Positions 31,701 through 42,037 are shown, counted from the stretch's first letter. The stretch is DNA of 64,000 nt from Polychytrium aggregatum (GCF_025602895.1 NW_026516217.1:868001-932000), one strand, 5' to 3'. Numbers and translations: made by a program. The notes: generated by a model not told the origin, from the sequence alone.

Positions 31701-32503
31701 ACCCCGAGACCGACGGTTCGACCGAGGTTCTCAACCAGGTCATCGAGCAGTATTTGCGTATCCATTGCAATTACCTGCAAGACGACTGGACCCTTCACCT
31801 TCCCCTTGCCGAGTTCACTTACAACAACTCGGAAAACACCTCCACTGGCATGACTCCCTTCTTTGCAGTCCATGGCCATCACCCCATTTTTGATCCCTCC
31901 ATCATCCGTGATCCTTCTGTTGTGCCCTCTGCCGAAGAACGTGTCGACCGACTTCAGACCGTTCTCGAGGATCTCAAGGCCAACCTCCGGGTTGCCCAAG
32001 AGTCCTACACTTTGCAGGCCAACAAATCCCGTCTCCCCACTCCCGACATCTCCGTTGGCGACCTCGTTTTTCTTGATCGTCGCCACATCCGCACCCTTCG
32101 TCCCTCCAACAAGCTTGATCAGAAAAAGCTTGGCCCCTTTAAAGTTCTTCGCCGCATCAACCCCGTTGCCTTTGAACTTAAACTCCCTTCCACACTCAAA
32201 GTCCACCCCGTCTTTCATGTATCCCTCCTTGAACCCCGAACGAAGGACATTGTTCCCGAGTTCACCCAACCCGAACCTCCACCCATTCTTGTTGACTCCC
32301 AGGAAGAGTTTGAGGTCGAGACTGTTCTCGATTCTCGGCTCTTCCGTGGTCGCTTACAGTACTTGGTTCAGTGGAAGGGCTATTCCGAGACTGACCGGTC
32401 TTGGGAGCCCGCTGCCAATGTTTCCCACGCCACTGATCTTGTTGCTGACTTCCACCTTCGCTATCCCTCAAAGCCGAAGGCGACGCCCGGAGTTCGTCGC
32501 TAA
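28628..32503 (+). mobile_element. B1 pol
   Basis: Open frame of 1291 codons. It covers a protease-like domain, RT (YLDDILIFS), RNase H (PDASDFALGAVLSQF), the HHCC zinc finger, the integrase core (MDFITDLP, DRGTQFTSAFW, TDGSTEVLNQ) and a C-terminal chromodomain (YLVQWKGYSETDRSWEP). No ATG is required if pol is made by frameshifting from gag. It is followed by a purine tract and the 3' LTR. Confidence 0.95.
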
Positions 32504-32515
32504 GGAAGGGGATGA

Positions 32516-33306
32516 TGTTAGGGATAGCTTCTGCTTGTTCTCCACTTTGACTGCACACTTGGCTGTTCTTTTGCCTTTCTGTTTGTTTGTGTGTAGCTTT
32601 GCAGTTCCCCTCCAATTTTCCGCCTTTTGCCTGCCATTTCCGCTCCTTCCGCACTTCCGTTTCCCCGCGCTGCTCCGCTTCCTTTGTCTTCTTCGCACGC
32701 GCCGGTTTGTTTGTGCACGCGCCTTGCTGCGATTGGTTGCAATTCGGCTGCCGGTCATGTGTCCCACCACCGGTGACTCATGACCTGCCTGACCGCCCCG
32801 ATCTCTTGTTCATCTCGCATGCATTTGCCCCAACCTTATACTTGACCAATCCGCTTCTTGGACGTTGAGTCACATTGCTTCGCCTTTGCACGTTTCTCCT
32901 GCCAGGTGCTTCGCTTTTGCTTGCGCCTCCCTCGCTTTGGTTCTCTGCCTGTCTCGGTGGTCCTTCTCGGCCCTCGTTCGTGCATCGCCCCCTTCGCCCT
33001 GCTCGATCGCCCACTTTTCCCTCCCTTGGCCGCCCTTCGCTGCCAAGTCCGGACTTGTCTATAAATAGCCTGACCCCCGCGATGTGTAGTCGAACCTCAG
33101 CGTTCAAAATAGGACTAAATAAAGTGCCTTCTACTTTATTCTCTGAGTGTTCCTCACGTCTCATTTCGAGACTAGTCTTATCTTGAACGGATCTTTGCTT
33201 CCCTCGCTCCCTCTCCGAGTCCACTTCGGACTTTACCCTTGCCTTCCCTGAGCTCACTTCGAGCTCACTTCTTCTTTTGCCGTTGAGTCCCCTTCGGACT
33301 CTAACA
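32516..33306 (+). repeat. B1 3' LTR
   Basis: 791 bp, identical by eye to the 5' LTR, preceded by AAGGAAGGGGATGA and followed by target duplication ATGGC. Confidence 0.95.
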
Positions 33307-33602
33307 ATGGCCCCCCACCTGTCGCGCGCCAATGTATGTCGGCTTTTGGTTGGTTCTCGCATACCCACCAATCGGCGCGACCGTCTGGCTGAGTCTCGCA
33401 AGGAGTGTACCCTGCGGAGAGGACGAATATGCGTGTGGGAAGAGCGATGGCGCAGAGGCCGTTCTCGCTGTGGCCGAGGGGGAGGCGGACTAGGAGAAGG
33501 CGGCCGAGGAGGTGGCGGCGGCGAAAGGGGGATGGGAGGTGATGGCATCGGTCTTTCGGTCTTTGCAGTTCGCCGCTAAAATATTTCGGATGCTCACGGC
33601 CG

Positions 33603-33609
33603 TATAAAT
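33603..33609 (+). promoter_or_regulatory. TATA box of the microexon gene
   Basis: TATAAAT in the context GGCCGTATAAATCC, about 150 bases before the ATG at 33756. The 33312-33600 stretch between B1 and this box is Arg/Gly-codon-like, G-rich sequence with no gene I can support. Confidence 0.5.
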
Positions 33610-33755
33610 CCAGGCCACCCGTCCCTCGAGACTCAACCCCCCATCGTCGCTCCCGACCTCGCCTCGAGCCAACGACCTGCAACCCGCTTTCGCAACCCCC
33701 TACCCAGCGACTCCTCGCTCTTCCAAACCTTTACCCGTTCTTCTCCTCCGTCAGA

Positions 33756-36700
33756 ATGGCCCCTTCCACCCGCTCCGGTCATGGCAGCGGAAATACCACC
33801 GGCGATTCTCCAAATAATCCCCCCTTGGTGCAACCCAGTCCCCAAGCAGCTCGAAAGGTAAGTGTTGTCACCCGCTCTGGCTCGCCAGTTTGAGCAGCTC
33901 CTGGCAGCGCCTGTTTGCGAGTGACGGTCTAGCGTTCTAACGACATCCTCCAATGGTCACAGGGAGCTACACCCCCCAAGCGACAGTTGTCTCAAACAGC
34001 TACCAATTCCGCCAATAAGCGCCCTAGGGTAAGTCAGCGTCACCCCCTTTCGCCGATCTCGCTGCTGTCCCGAGGGGTTGTTCGGCAGTGTATTAGACGC
34101 CACCGATACATAGACCACGGACGCCTCCTTCTGACACTCTGTTCCATGCCTATCATCCACCGTTTATCGCTAGCTCGGTGCCGACACTGAACAGAACGAC
34201 AAGCCGACCGCAGCCCCTGCTTCCGAGCCTCCTCAGGTAAGCTTTCGCCGTTTGCTCCGTGTCTGTGACACACTCCCAGCGCTACCCCGAGCCTTGTCCG
34301 TTCTTCCGTCGTTAACACTCGCGACGCTGCCACACAGACCAATCTCGAACAGACCACCGTCTCTTCTGCTGAGGTAAGTCTCCAACACACACACACCCGT
34401 CCCATCATGGCAGGAGTTGTTGTCACTCGCCATGATGTTTGATGTTCATTGCCAGTGGGTGGTGGTTACTCCTGATCCACTGTCGAGAACACTGTATCGA
34501 TATCAGTGTTCTTGATGGATCTGATGATCCGAGGAATCGTTACGATTCAGTGTCTTTGTCGCCCGGGTCCTGGGGTCAAATCTGTTTTCGGAGCGGTGCC
34601 GGACCCTTTGATACCGATATCGCCGCCACAGTCCACCATCGGCCGCTGTGGTCGTGTGGATGGGCACGCGGTTGCTTATCCGCTGCCACCAGCCCCCGCC
34701 ACCACCCGCCTGTCCGCCGGGATGAGATAGCCGGTCACATCCTAACCCCGTGCCGGCCGTTTCCTGCGCCGCTCGGCATTCCGCCTTTTTTTCGCCGTTT
34801 GCGAGATTCAGGATGCTGGTAGAGAAGGTGGAGACAAGGGTACTTCCAGCAAAGCTGCCTCGGACCAGGTGAGAAAGAAGTGGGTGGTGCTCCGTTGCAA
34901 GTACTTGAGCCTCCGGTCGCTTGGATCGTGGGGTGGATGCTAATCTGGCTTCTATTAGACTCCTGAACCTGGAAAGGGAGAGCCCAGCCTTCCGACTCCC
35001 TCGCCAGAGCCCCATGAGGTATGTGCTCGTTAGGACGGTACTCTGTGCTCTCGCGTATGCTGTCGATGTACCCCACCCACCCTACTTGGCGTTTAGCTTT
35101 GGCTCTAACAGCGCCTCTGGTTTGTCGATAGGGTCAGAAGGACGGCGGTGGTCAAGGCGGTACCGCCGCCACCATAGCGAGCCTAGATGTATGCTGCTCT
35201 ATGGAGCCGTTGGTTTCTCCGTGCGAGCCCGTCACCGTTGGTGCTCACTCTCGCCATAATATCGTCTCTCGCTGACGCCCTCTTGGCTATCGATCTCAAT
35301 AGGACCAGCCTCTCAGCGAACGAACCGAAACCCACATAGCGGTAAGTAGATCTCTCGCTTGTAGCCCTCTTCTATGCGATCGGGTCCCACGTCCCGTATA
35401 AACCCGTTTCCTGGGGTTTCGCTGGTTCCCCCACAGCCCGTCGCTTCGGCGTCCGGTAGCTGCTTTGCGGGATGCGGCTGGGTGGGCAACGAGATTCCGT
35501 TTGCTTGTGTTAGCCAAACCGTGGCCATATTGTGGCCGGCACTGGTATCCGTGCGCAGCTGACACATGATCTGCCGCTTTGTGCGACACCCGTGACTAAC
35601 AACGTGCTCACTGTGGCTATAGGACTCCGGTGCCAGCAACGACAGTAACTGTTCTGACGATGGTGAAGTTAGCCACTCTGAATCCGGTTCAGAGGTATGT
35701 GGTTGGTCGAGAATGATGGCAGACTCGGTGGGCGTTACGCTGTGTGGATGTGGTAGTTGCTGACGCTGCTGCTTCCGTCAGTTGCAACAGGAACGTGTTG
35801 TGAATGGGAATAATTTAATTGCCCAGGTAATTAGCACACAGAAAGAATATTTCGGTGTAAACTCACTTACGGCCTTGGTGAGCTATCGAGACGGGGCTTC
35901 GGTTGCACTGTCAGCACACCACATACCAGCGCTGATGTTGTTTTATCCATGTGTGGATTGTAGGATCGTGATCCGGCTGATCCTTCTATTCCCGCCGGGA
36001 ATGCCATTAATGCGACCGACCCTTCAGCTACGACCGCTTCTGCCAATCAACTCCTTGGTTCAAGCACGACCGAATATATGGATCTTGACGAGGTTCGCTG
36101 CCTTTGACATTACTGTACATGTCGTACCTGAAATCCGTGTTGACAATTGTGTGATATTTCTTTTTAACATACATCCATGTAAAATTCAACGGTATCCTGT
36201 ATTAGAATCCTTCTACGGGAGAGCTCCATCAAGATCGGGACAATGCCAACACAGGTGTACAAAGTCCTCCATGGATCAGTAAATTCGGATATGTTCGTCC
36301 TATAAATCCAACAGGCCGCACTGCGACCATCATCCTCCAACCCCAAGCAAACACCCAGTCTGCCGCGGCTGAACGTAGAGAACCAGACCATTCGAGTGAG
36401 TATAGGTTTTGTATTACATTCTCGATTTGCTGATTACTAATATTCTTACAATCCAATTTTTAGTAACCAAACTGTTCAAAGATGCTGCACCGTGTGTTCT
36501 CGAGGGTTATTCAGTTCCGAGGTTACTCTTCCCTTCGAGCGATTATCTTTCCAAGGTTTCGGCAGAAATTCATTTCGAACAAAAAGACCAACGTACGATC
36601 AATGATTTTATAGAATCATTGATTACCATCCCCAATCAAGGCAATACCGGAATCACAGCTGCAGCCGTACTTCAGAAAATCCAACGCCTCCAAGCGTCGA

Positions 36701-38326
36701 GTTTGAAGTTATATGTGCAAAAACCCAGTCAGATTATGTGCGACTTCACCAGTATTGGACTCGAGAATCCACACACTTTGTATCAAGATATGAAGAACCA
36801 CTTGATTAACCCTGAGACCTACCAGGTCTCAGTTGCTCAAATTCTTATTTACGAGGGGGTTATTGCACCTTCCATGTGTGTTGCAAAGGAAACTACTATC
36901 CCATGCGTGTCACTCGCGACTGCCGGGTATTGTTCCAATACCCCAACACTTCAAGAGGCTGAATGCCGGCTCAAACAATTCATCAGCACAATCGCCTCTG
37001 TTGCCGAAGTCGACTCGATGAAGAAATCTCAAAGGACCGAGCTCCGGCGATTGGTTTGGTTTCTTCGATTCAAATTGTTCATGATCCAATACCGAAACGA
37101 AGCATTCCGTCCAGACTCTGAAGCTGCCACTCGATCATTTGAGAATACATATGAACTCATCAAATGCGATGCACCGGCATTGAAAGATAGTATCAGTAAG
37201 TTAATGTTTGTGTCTTCATATTCTGGCAGGTGATGGATGGCACAAAATTAATTGTTTTATGAATTGTTATTGGAATGTAGTCCCCAAAGAATGTATTCAG
37301 TCGGCCAAATTGATCATCCAGTTGATGCAATGTGAAAAATCCGCAATGTGGTTCGACACAACGTCATATTCGCCCCTTAGCGACAAATCCAAGTATCGCA
37401 AGTACATCGATCATACCGTTGGTAAAATTATCCAACTACATAAGGCATCCAAATTTCCACTCGCTACGTTTTTGGATATGGCCAGTCCTTTCGGATGGAA
37501 TTGTCCAGAGGCACAGTACGTCTTTGGACTATGGATGGAATCTATTTTTCATTTCCGAGCCGCTGGATACTTCTTCAGCCATGGATATGCCGCCGATGGG
37601 GAACGTGGCGTTTATGGGATCAGGGACGTTGGTTGGATTTGTCATTTGATTCAACGAAGGAAGGCCCTTGCCCGCACCTACGGATTCAAGATGTCCGTAG
37701 AATCTAGCAAAGCCCGATTCAACGAAACACATCAGTTTGTTTCCGAGGAAACTCGACAAATTATCAAATGCCTCCGAGCTGCTCAAGCCGTCGGAAATTC
37801 TTTGACAATTCTGAGTGAAGCCAGGGAAACTCAGCTTAAAGAGATAGAAGTCGAAAAGCGCCCACCACGTGAGATACACGACTCTAGCTACGACATGTAC
37901 GACATCGCTAATCAAAACGCATTTAGTGAAGTGTCTGTCGCCTATAATTCATGATAACACATTCTGGTTTCCGATAGAATCTATGCATCACTCGACCCCT
38001 CAGTATTGGAGAGCTTGATCAAGTGTACGGAATTTATTCCCAAGATTATCGTCAAAGAGCGCCTTGCAAAAATCGAAAAAATGAAAGTCAGGCTTCAGAT
38101 GGAAATTGAAAATTTTATTGAAAATTTTGAAGGACTTGCCAATGCCCGGCGCTTAGGTTTCAAAATTGCAGCGAAATGCAAGCTCTTTTCTCGCATTCAA
38201 ACTTTGCAGGGGAAGATAAACAGACGAGCCCGAAAGGATAGCGCAGAAGTGGATCGAAAGACATTGACCTTGAAAAGGGTGCTTGATGATCAACGTAACC
38301 GAATTGAAAGTGAAACCAATAAATAA
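33756..38326 (+). CDS. 15-exon gene with a phase-0 microexon N-terminus
   Basis: Proposed exons: 33756-33857, 33963-34028, 34195-34236, 34338-34373, 34812-34868, 34959-35018, 35132-35188, 35303-35341, 35623-35694, 35782-35826, 35964-36092, 36206-36395, 36464-37195, 37230-37932 and 37978-38326. The sum is 2679 nt (892 aa) and stays in frame throughout. Exons 1-11 are 36-129 nt, all multiples of three, most ending AG and followed by GTAAG or GTATG. They encode a disordered, charged N-terminus with a bipartite NLS (KRQLSQTATNSANKRPR). Exons 12-15 encode a large helical region (e.g. FLDMASPFGWNCPEAQYVFG) and a C-terminal coiled coil, with visibly more A/T-ending codons. No family is recognised. 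The long fourth intron (34374-34811) may hide more exons. The last exon has a weaker GTCTGT donor. Confidence 0.7.
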
Positions 38327-38664
38327 GGGCATACCCTTGAATTTTGACCATTGAACAGTTATTTTGTTACCAAATATCATTGTGCGTTGGACATAACCAT
38401 TCACCACACGCAACCAACTTTTGCATTGTTGCCTTGCGATGCTACACCCTCATCCAGAGTCCGTGCAAGATAATCTCGACCAACGAGTAACAATTTCAAC
38501 CACACGGAAGTTTGCTTCAAGAGTGTGGAGCCAGTTCGGTTGGAAGGACTCGATGCGCCCAGTGCTGCGAATTCCCACTTTGTCAGGAGCTGCAAGAATC
38601 CCAGCTGCCGGACAGTGTGGAATCGCGACGTCAATGCGGCGCGCAACATGAATACCAAGAGCTC
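38312..38664 (+). mobile_element. Decayed Fanzor/mariner remnant F1
   Basis: The left end (AAACCAATAAATAAGGG then TTTTGACCATTGA) aligns to the terminal repeat of F2. A decayed transposase N-terminus follows to about 38480. The C-terminal part of a Fanzor protein then follows (SVEPVRLEGLDAPS, SCKNPSCRTVWNRDVNAARN) at about 38503-38664. The first zinc-finger CxxC of Fanzor is lost and the RuvC-III-like RDVNAARN is kept. The middle of both genes is deleted. The left end overlaps the last codons of the microexon gene. Confidence 0.7.
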
Positions 38665-38826
38665 TTGTCTCAGGCGAGAGAGTTGATAGTGCCAAGTAAC
38701 CACAAAACTCGAGACTGATCCCGGTTAGACGAGTTTGGTATCGCCTGGAAGGTGGTCGGTGGGTCAGGTCACGTGATAAGGAGGGGTCATCATCGAAAGA
38801 CCGCCCTTTTCTTCCGTTCAAAAAAT

Positions 38827-38903
38827 GTCCGGATGGTTAAGGCGCTCACGGTTCGCTCCTCTGCTCTCACACAGCGGGGGTTCGATTCCCGAAAGCCCCC
38901 GCC
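38827..38903 (+). tRNA. tRNA-like relic (Ser/Leu-type head)
   Basis: Pol III A-box-like TGGTTAAGGCG (38834-38844) and B-box GGTTCGATTCC (38879-38889) are 34 bases apart. The 5' part resembles serine or leucine tRNA D-arms. The T-stem pairs only partly and the acceptor stem does not close, so this is a pseudo-tRNA or SINE head rather than a working gene. Confidence 0.4.
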
Positions 38904-39168
38904 ATTCAATATGAGATGATTCCGAGAGGCTGTCCGCTTACAGGACACGTCTTCAGAGCTCGCTCCTGCGTCCCGAAAGGACCTGTATAGCGATCTAGGG
39001 ACCCATGCGTGCATGGCTTCTCCGAATCACCAGGCGTTGGGGAGATCTCGACATTTTTTTTTCAATTGTGCATGTGAATATATTACAGCCAATCTAATAA
39101 AAAACGGGACACCCAGGTTTTGACCATTGATCGAATATTTTGTTAGCCAAAACCATCGCGCGCTGGCC

Positions 39169-39464
39169 ATGACCATTCGCCACACATCCGACTTTCGCAC
39201 CGCCGCATTGCGATGCTACGCCCTCATCCATAGCCTGCGTAAGGTCGCCTCCATATTCAGTGTATCCAAGAGCACCATCCATCGATGGCACCGAGGATGC
39301 AAGCTGGATGACCCATCCCGGGTCCCAGCTCGCAGATCCACCTTCTTTGAGCAGGCATGTCCAGTCATTCGCACCCTGATTGAACAGGACCCGTTCCAGA
39401 CTGGTCCTGTGTTGCGATGCAAGCTCGAGTCCATCCTCCAGAGGAAAGTTTCACTCTCACTCTA
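39169..39464 (+). pseudogene. Transposase N-terminus, left arm of F2
   Basis: Encodes MTIRHTSDFRTAALRC and a helix-turn-helix (SIFSVSKSTIHRWHRG) as in the right arm, then stops matching after LQRKVSLSL. The catalytic domain is missing. It is an inverted duplicate of the right-arm gene start. Confidence 0.8.
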
Positions 39465-39467
39465 CCA

Positions 39468-39652
39468 CAAGGAATATGATCTCGGTATGCCAGTCGATCA
39501 TCGCCACAGGAGAACGTCCGAGTGTATTCAAGACTTTGCTTCCGGACCCACCCAAAACAAAGAGATTGCCAACCAGGACGGGAAACAATCGCACGACCTG
39601 CCCACTGGGGTCTACGGATCAGCAGACCTGTGTCGCTGATGCCAGGAAGTGA
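39468..39652 (+). pseudogene. Fanzor C-terminal tail inside F2
   Basis: Reads NMISVCQSIIATGERPSVF, matching the last part of the Fanzor at 40447 (NMITVCRSIVEIGERPVVF), then a degenerate tail. Only the end of the protein is present. It sits where the rest of the transposase would be on this arm, suggesting the arms were joined across an internal deletion. Confidence 0.65.
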
Positions 39653-40260
39653 CTGTCCCGTTTCTTTCTGGTTTGACTGTAGTACATGCGATGCAGCACA
39701 CCAGAGTGGTTGATGGCAAATGCAGCCGAGACGGACTTGTGTTTCATGTGATTGCGCTGGCGAAGCGGAGCACCCTTCGGTGAGTATCCATAGAGTGGGA
39801 AAATGGATTTCCTGATCCCCGTCTCATCGACAAAAACGAGCCGTCGTGGGTCGATGGAGCGGACCTGGTCCCTGAACTGTGCTACTCGCTCATCCAGTCG
39901 CTTGGACTTGTAGAGGTGTGTTGCCCTCTTGTGAGAGAGACCTGCTCGCTGTAGGGCAGTGTGGCAGAGTGAGAGTGATACTTTCCTCTGGAGGATGGAC
40001 TCGAGCTTGCATCGCAGCACAGGACCAGTCTGGAACGGGTCCTGTTCAATCAGGGTGCGAATGACTGGACATGCCTGCTCAAAGAAGGTGGATCTGCGAG
40101 CTGGGACCCGGGATGGGTCATCCAGCTTGCATCCTCGGTGCCATCGATGGATGGTGCTCTTGGATACACTGAATATGGAGGCGACCTTACGCAGGCTATG
40201 GATGAGGGCGTAGCATCGCAATGCGGCGGTGCGAAAGTCGGATGTGTGGCGAATGGTCAT
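39619..40260 (-). pseudogene. IS630/Tc1-mariner transposase, truncated (right arm of F2)
   Basis: 213 codons from ATG 40260 (MTIRHTSDFRTAALRC). It contains an HTH DNA-binding part (SIFSVSKSTIHRWHRG), then the first catalytic aspartate motif (RLVFVDETGI) and a GYSPKGAP motif typical of IS630/Tc1 DDE enzymes. The frame ends after DSHFLASAT, before the second D and the final D/E, so the catalytic triad is incomplete and the enzyme should be dead. The sequence then passes into the Fanzor remnant. Confidence 0.8.
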
Positions 40261-40362
40261 GGCCAGCGCGCGATAACATTGGGTAACAAAATATTCGATC
40301 AATGGTCAAAACCTGGGTGTCCCGTTTTTTATTGGATTGGCTGTAATACCATCACATGTTTA

Positions 40363-40899
40363 CAGCCAATCCCCCAGTGTGTCCAAGAGCACCATTCACA
40401 AATGGCACTTCGAGTCGAGTGGGGAGGCACATGAACTGGTCGCTGAATGCGACATGTGGCCGTCGACAGGATGTGCAAGGCCGTCCTGAAGCACGCCCCG
40501 ATACGGACCGATGTGGTGATCGCCTTTGGCAATGCGTCATGGCGGCAAGGCAAGGGCTATGCATCCAGCCCTCGGAGGCAGCGGTTTGCTCAGTACTTTG
40601 AGCAATTCGAGCACCACCGACGCCGTCCCAATCACCATCATGGAAGCGTCAAGGTGGCCTCGACGAACGAGTTCAACACCTCGCAAGTGTGCTCCAAGTG
40701 CCTGGAGCCAGTTCGGTTGGAAGGACTCGATGCGCCCAGCGTTGCGAATTCCCACTTTGTCAGGAGCTGCAAGAATCCCAGCTGCCGGACAGTGTGGAAT
40801 CGCGACGTCAATGCGGCGCGCAACATGATCACAGTGTGCAGGTCGATTGTGGAGATCGGAGAGCGACCGGTGGTGTTCACTCGGAGGCTGCCAAAGTGA
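40363..40899 (+). mobile_element. Fanzor/mariner remnant F3
   Basis: Starts with TA then CAGCCAATCC, the same end as F2, 17 bases after the F2 right TA. It jumps by deletion into a short transposase HTH piece (SVSKSTIHKWH) and then the Fanzor C-terminal half. No matching right terminus was found before 41100. Confidence 0.65.
40447..40899 (+). pseudogene. Fanzor1 (eukaryotic TnpB homologue), C-terminal half
   Basis: 150 codons from an internal ATG. It has VVIAFGNASW (around the RuvC-II region of Fanzor1), ASTNEFNTSQVCSKC, a zinc finger with CSKC and CKNPSC, and the RuvC-III-like RDVNAARN. Fanzor proteins are RNA-guided nucleases related to TnpB and Cas12 and often ride on eukaryotic DNA transposons. 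The N-terminal half, with the wedge/REC region and RuvC-I aspartate, is absent, so this copy is a truncated relic even though its remaining frame is open. Confidence 0.8.
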
Positions 40900-41333
40900 T
40901 CTGTTTTATTTCTTGTGGCTTTGCTTGACGCGACCACATCACATACTACATGTTCATGGAAGCAGCTGTGTTGTTCTGCACTTACTTTCGAGAATGGAGT
41001 GACAACGCGGATTCTAAGGTATCTATTGACCAGGAGGGATATGCGTCCAGTCACGTGTATTGTCCCAATGGTCAAGAGCCGCTTTGGCGCCAAATCAGAA
41101 AACGAATGACTTGGCGCAGTTGGTAAGCCGCGAAAATGGGGTTCCTCGTCCGCGAGATCAAACCCCCTCTCTCACGTATTGCCAACACTTCCTTCGACCG
41201 AAAATTATGCCCCCAATGGGGCTGACATTAGAGGGTCCGTTGTACCTTACGAGGCAAAATGGATCAGGGTTCACATTGGCTTCGGCCTGTGATACTCCGT
41301 CACTGAGTCATGGAGAAACCCTCCAATCGGGGC
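40900..41333. other. Spacer with a weak tRNA-like relic
   Basis: No gene is seen. A-box-like TGGCGCAGTTGG (41112-41123) and B-box-like GAGATCAAACCC (41154-41165) are spaced as in a tRNA head, but no cloverleaf closes. It may be a SINE relic. Confidence 0.35.
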
Positions 41334-41340
41334 TATAAAA
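41334..41340 (+). promoter_or_regulatory. TATA box without an assigned gene
   Basis: TATAAAA in the context GGGGCTATAAAAAGG, a strong core promoter match on the plus strand. The following 730 bases hold no gene I can support, so it may belong to a noncoding transcript, a decayed gene or an old LTR. Confidence 0.35.
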
Positions 41341-42019
41341 AGGTGTTATCGGGGCAATAAAAGGGCGTTGGAAGAAATGCGTACAAGAAATCATTCGTTT
41401 TGCATTTTTCTTCAACAAGTCCCAGCAATCAATACTGATTTTTGATCATTGATCATTTGTTCACTCCACTTCCCCGGCGTCACCTCCCTTCGGTGATCTG
41501 ACCTTCCAAGCGAGCCGATCCTTTTGTGTCGGACACCACCCGCCGCCAGCGCCGACCGGCTCCATCTTCACCAGACGTGATCATCCAAGACCAATCCAAA
41601 CCACCCCGCTTGCGTCAAACATGTCTGCCCTGCCATGATCTTGCGTTCACACCATTACCCTGCCCACCCAGGACACATCCGATCAATCATCGTCCCAAAA
41701 CACAAGGTGGGTTCGAACTTACAACCTCGCGGTTGACTGCGGCGACGGTCTATCCTGGCGAGGACGAGGACACAACGAGAACACCCAGCGAGGACACTCT
41801 CGCGAGATCGGCAGTGGAGATCCCTGTGGTACTGCCCCAAACGCGCAGCAAGATGGCCTGGCAGCTCGGTCGACGCTGGTATTGCCACCCATCCACACGG
41901 CCCCTCGCCACCCAGTTGTCACAGAACACTGCGCGCGTCCAAAAAGAAAAGGCGTTCCCGCGACCCGTGCTGGATATGGAAACGAGCGAGTCTTTTGTAC
42001 TACTTTTTATTTGCTATTG
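41341..42019. other. Gene-free stretch downstream of D5
   Basis: It contains an antisense B-box-like sequence (41709-41720, minus AAGTTCGAACCC) of tRNA type and a palindrome TGATCATTGATCA near 41447. An open frame runs over much of it but starts without ATG and reads like antisense tRNA sequence. I see no gene. Confidence 0.4.
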
Positions 42020-42037
42020 TCTGTGTTTAAAAACACA
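42020..42037 (-). terminator. Hairpin just after the D5 stop codon
   Basis: CTGTGTTT pairs with AAACACAG across a two-base loop, a perfect eight-pair stem 34 bases past the minus-strand D5 stop. Hairpins at transcript 3' ends are established for mimivirus-type giant viruses. Its use here is inferred. Confidence 0.45.

Larger units (their letters stand above)
26903..33306 (+). mobile_element. Ty3/gypsy chromovirus B1
   Basis: Complete-looking 6404-bp element: 791-bp LTRs at 26903-27693 and 32516-33306, identical by eye, with target duplication ATGGC (26898-26902 and 33307-33311). Gag and pol are open over their full length, pol in the -1 frame relative to gag with a 91-base overlap, as frameshifting Ty3 elements have. 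It appears whole and very recent. Confidence 0.96.
39086..40343. mobile_element. Foldback IS630/Tc1-mariner element F2 with Fanzor insert
   Basis: 1258 bp flanked by TA on both sides (39084-39085, 40344-40345), with ends CAGCCAATC and GATTGGCTG. The arms are inverted copies of about 380 bp (39086-39464 and 40343-39961). They hold not just terminal repeats but the N-terminal half of the same transposase. The right arm continues into more transposase. The left arm switches to a Fanzor C-terminus. TA duplication and CAG ends fit the IS630/Tc1-mariner superfamily. Confidence 0.8.

Noticed and set aside
33312-33560. Gly/Arg-rich open frame between B1 and the microexon gene
   Set aside because: It has a low-complexity G-rich translation, starts at the target duplication of B1 and ends before the TATA box, so it is more likely promoter-side sequence.
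34374-34811. Extra microexons inside the long fourth intron
   Set aside because: Several AG...GT pairs exist but none gave a clearly phase-0 exon with a good branch site and donor, so none was added to the model.
38827-38903. A functional tRNA-Ser or tRNA-Leu gene
   Set aside because: The A and B boxes are good but the acceptor stem does not pair and the T-stem is mismatched, so it was kept only as a relic.
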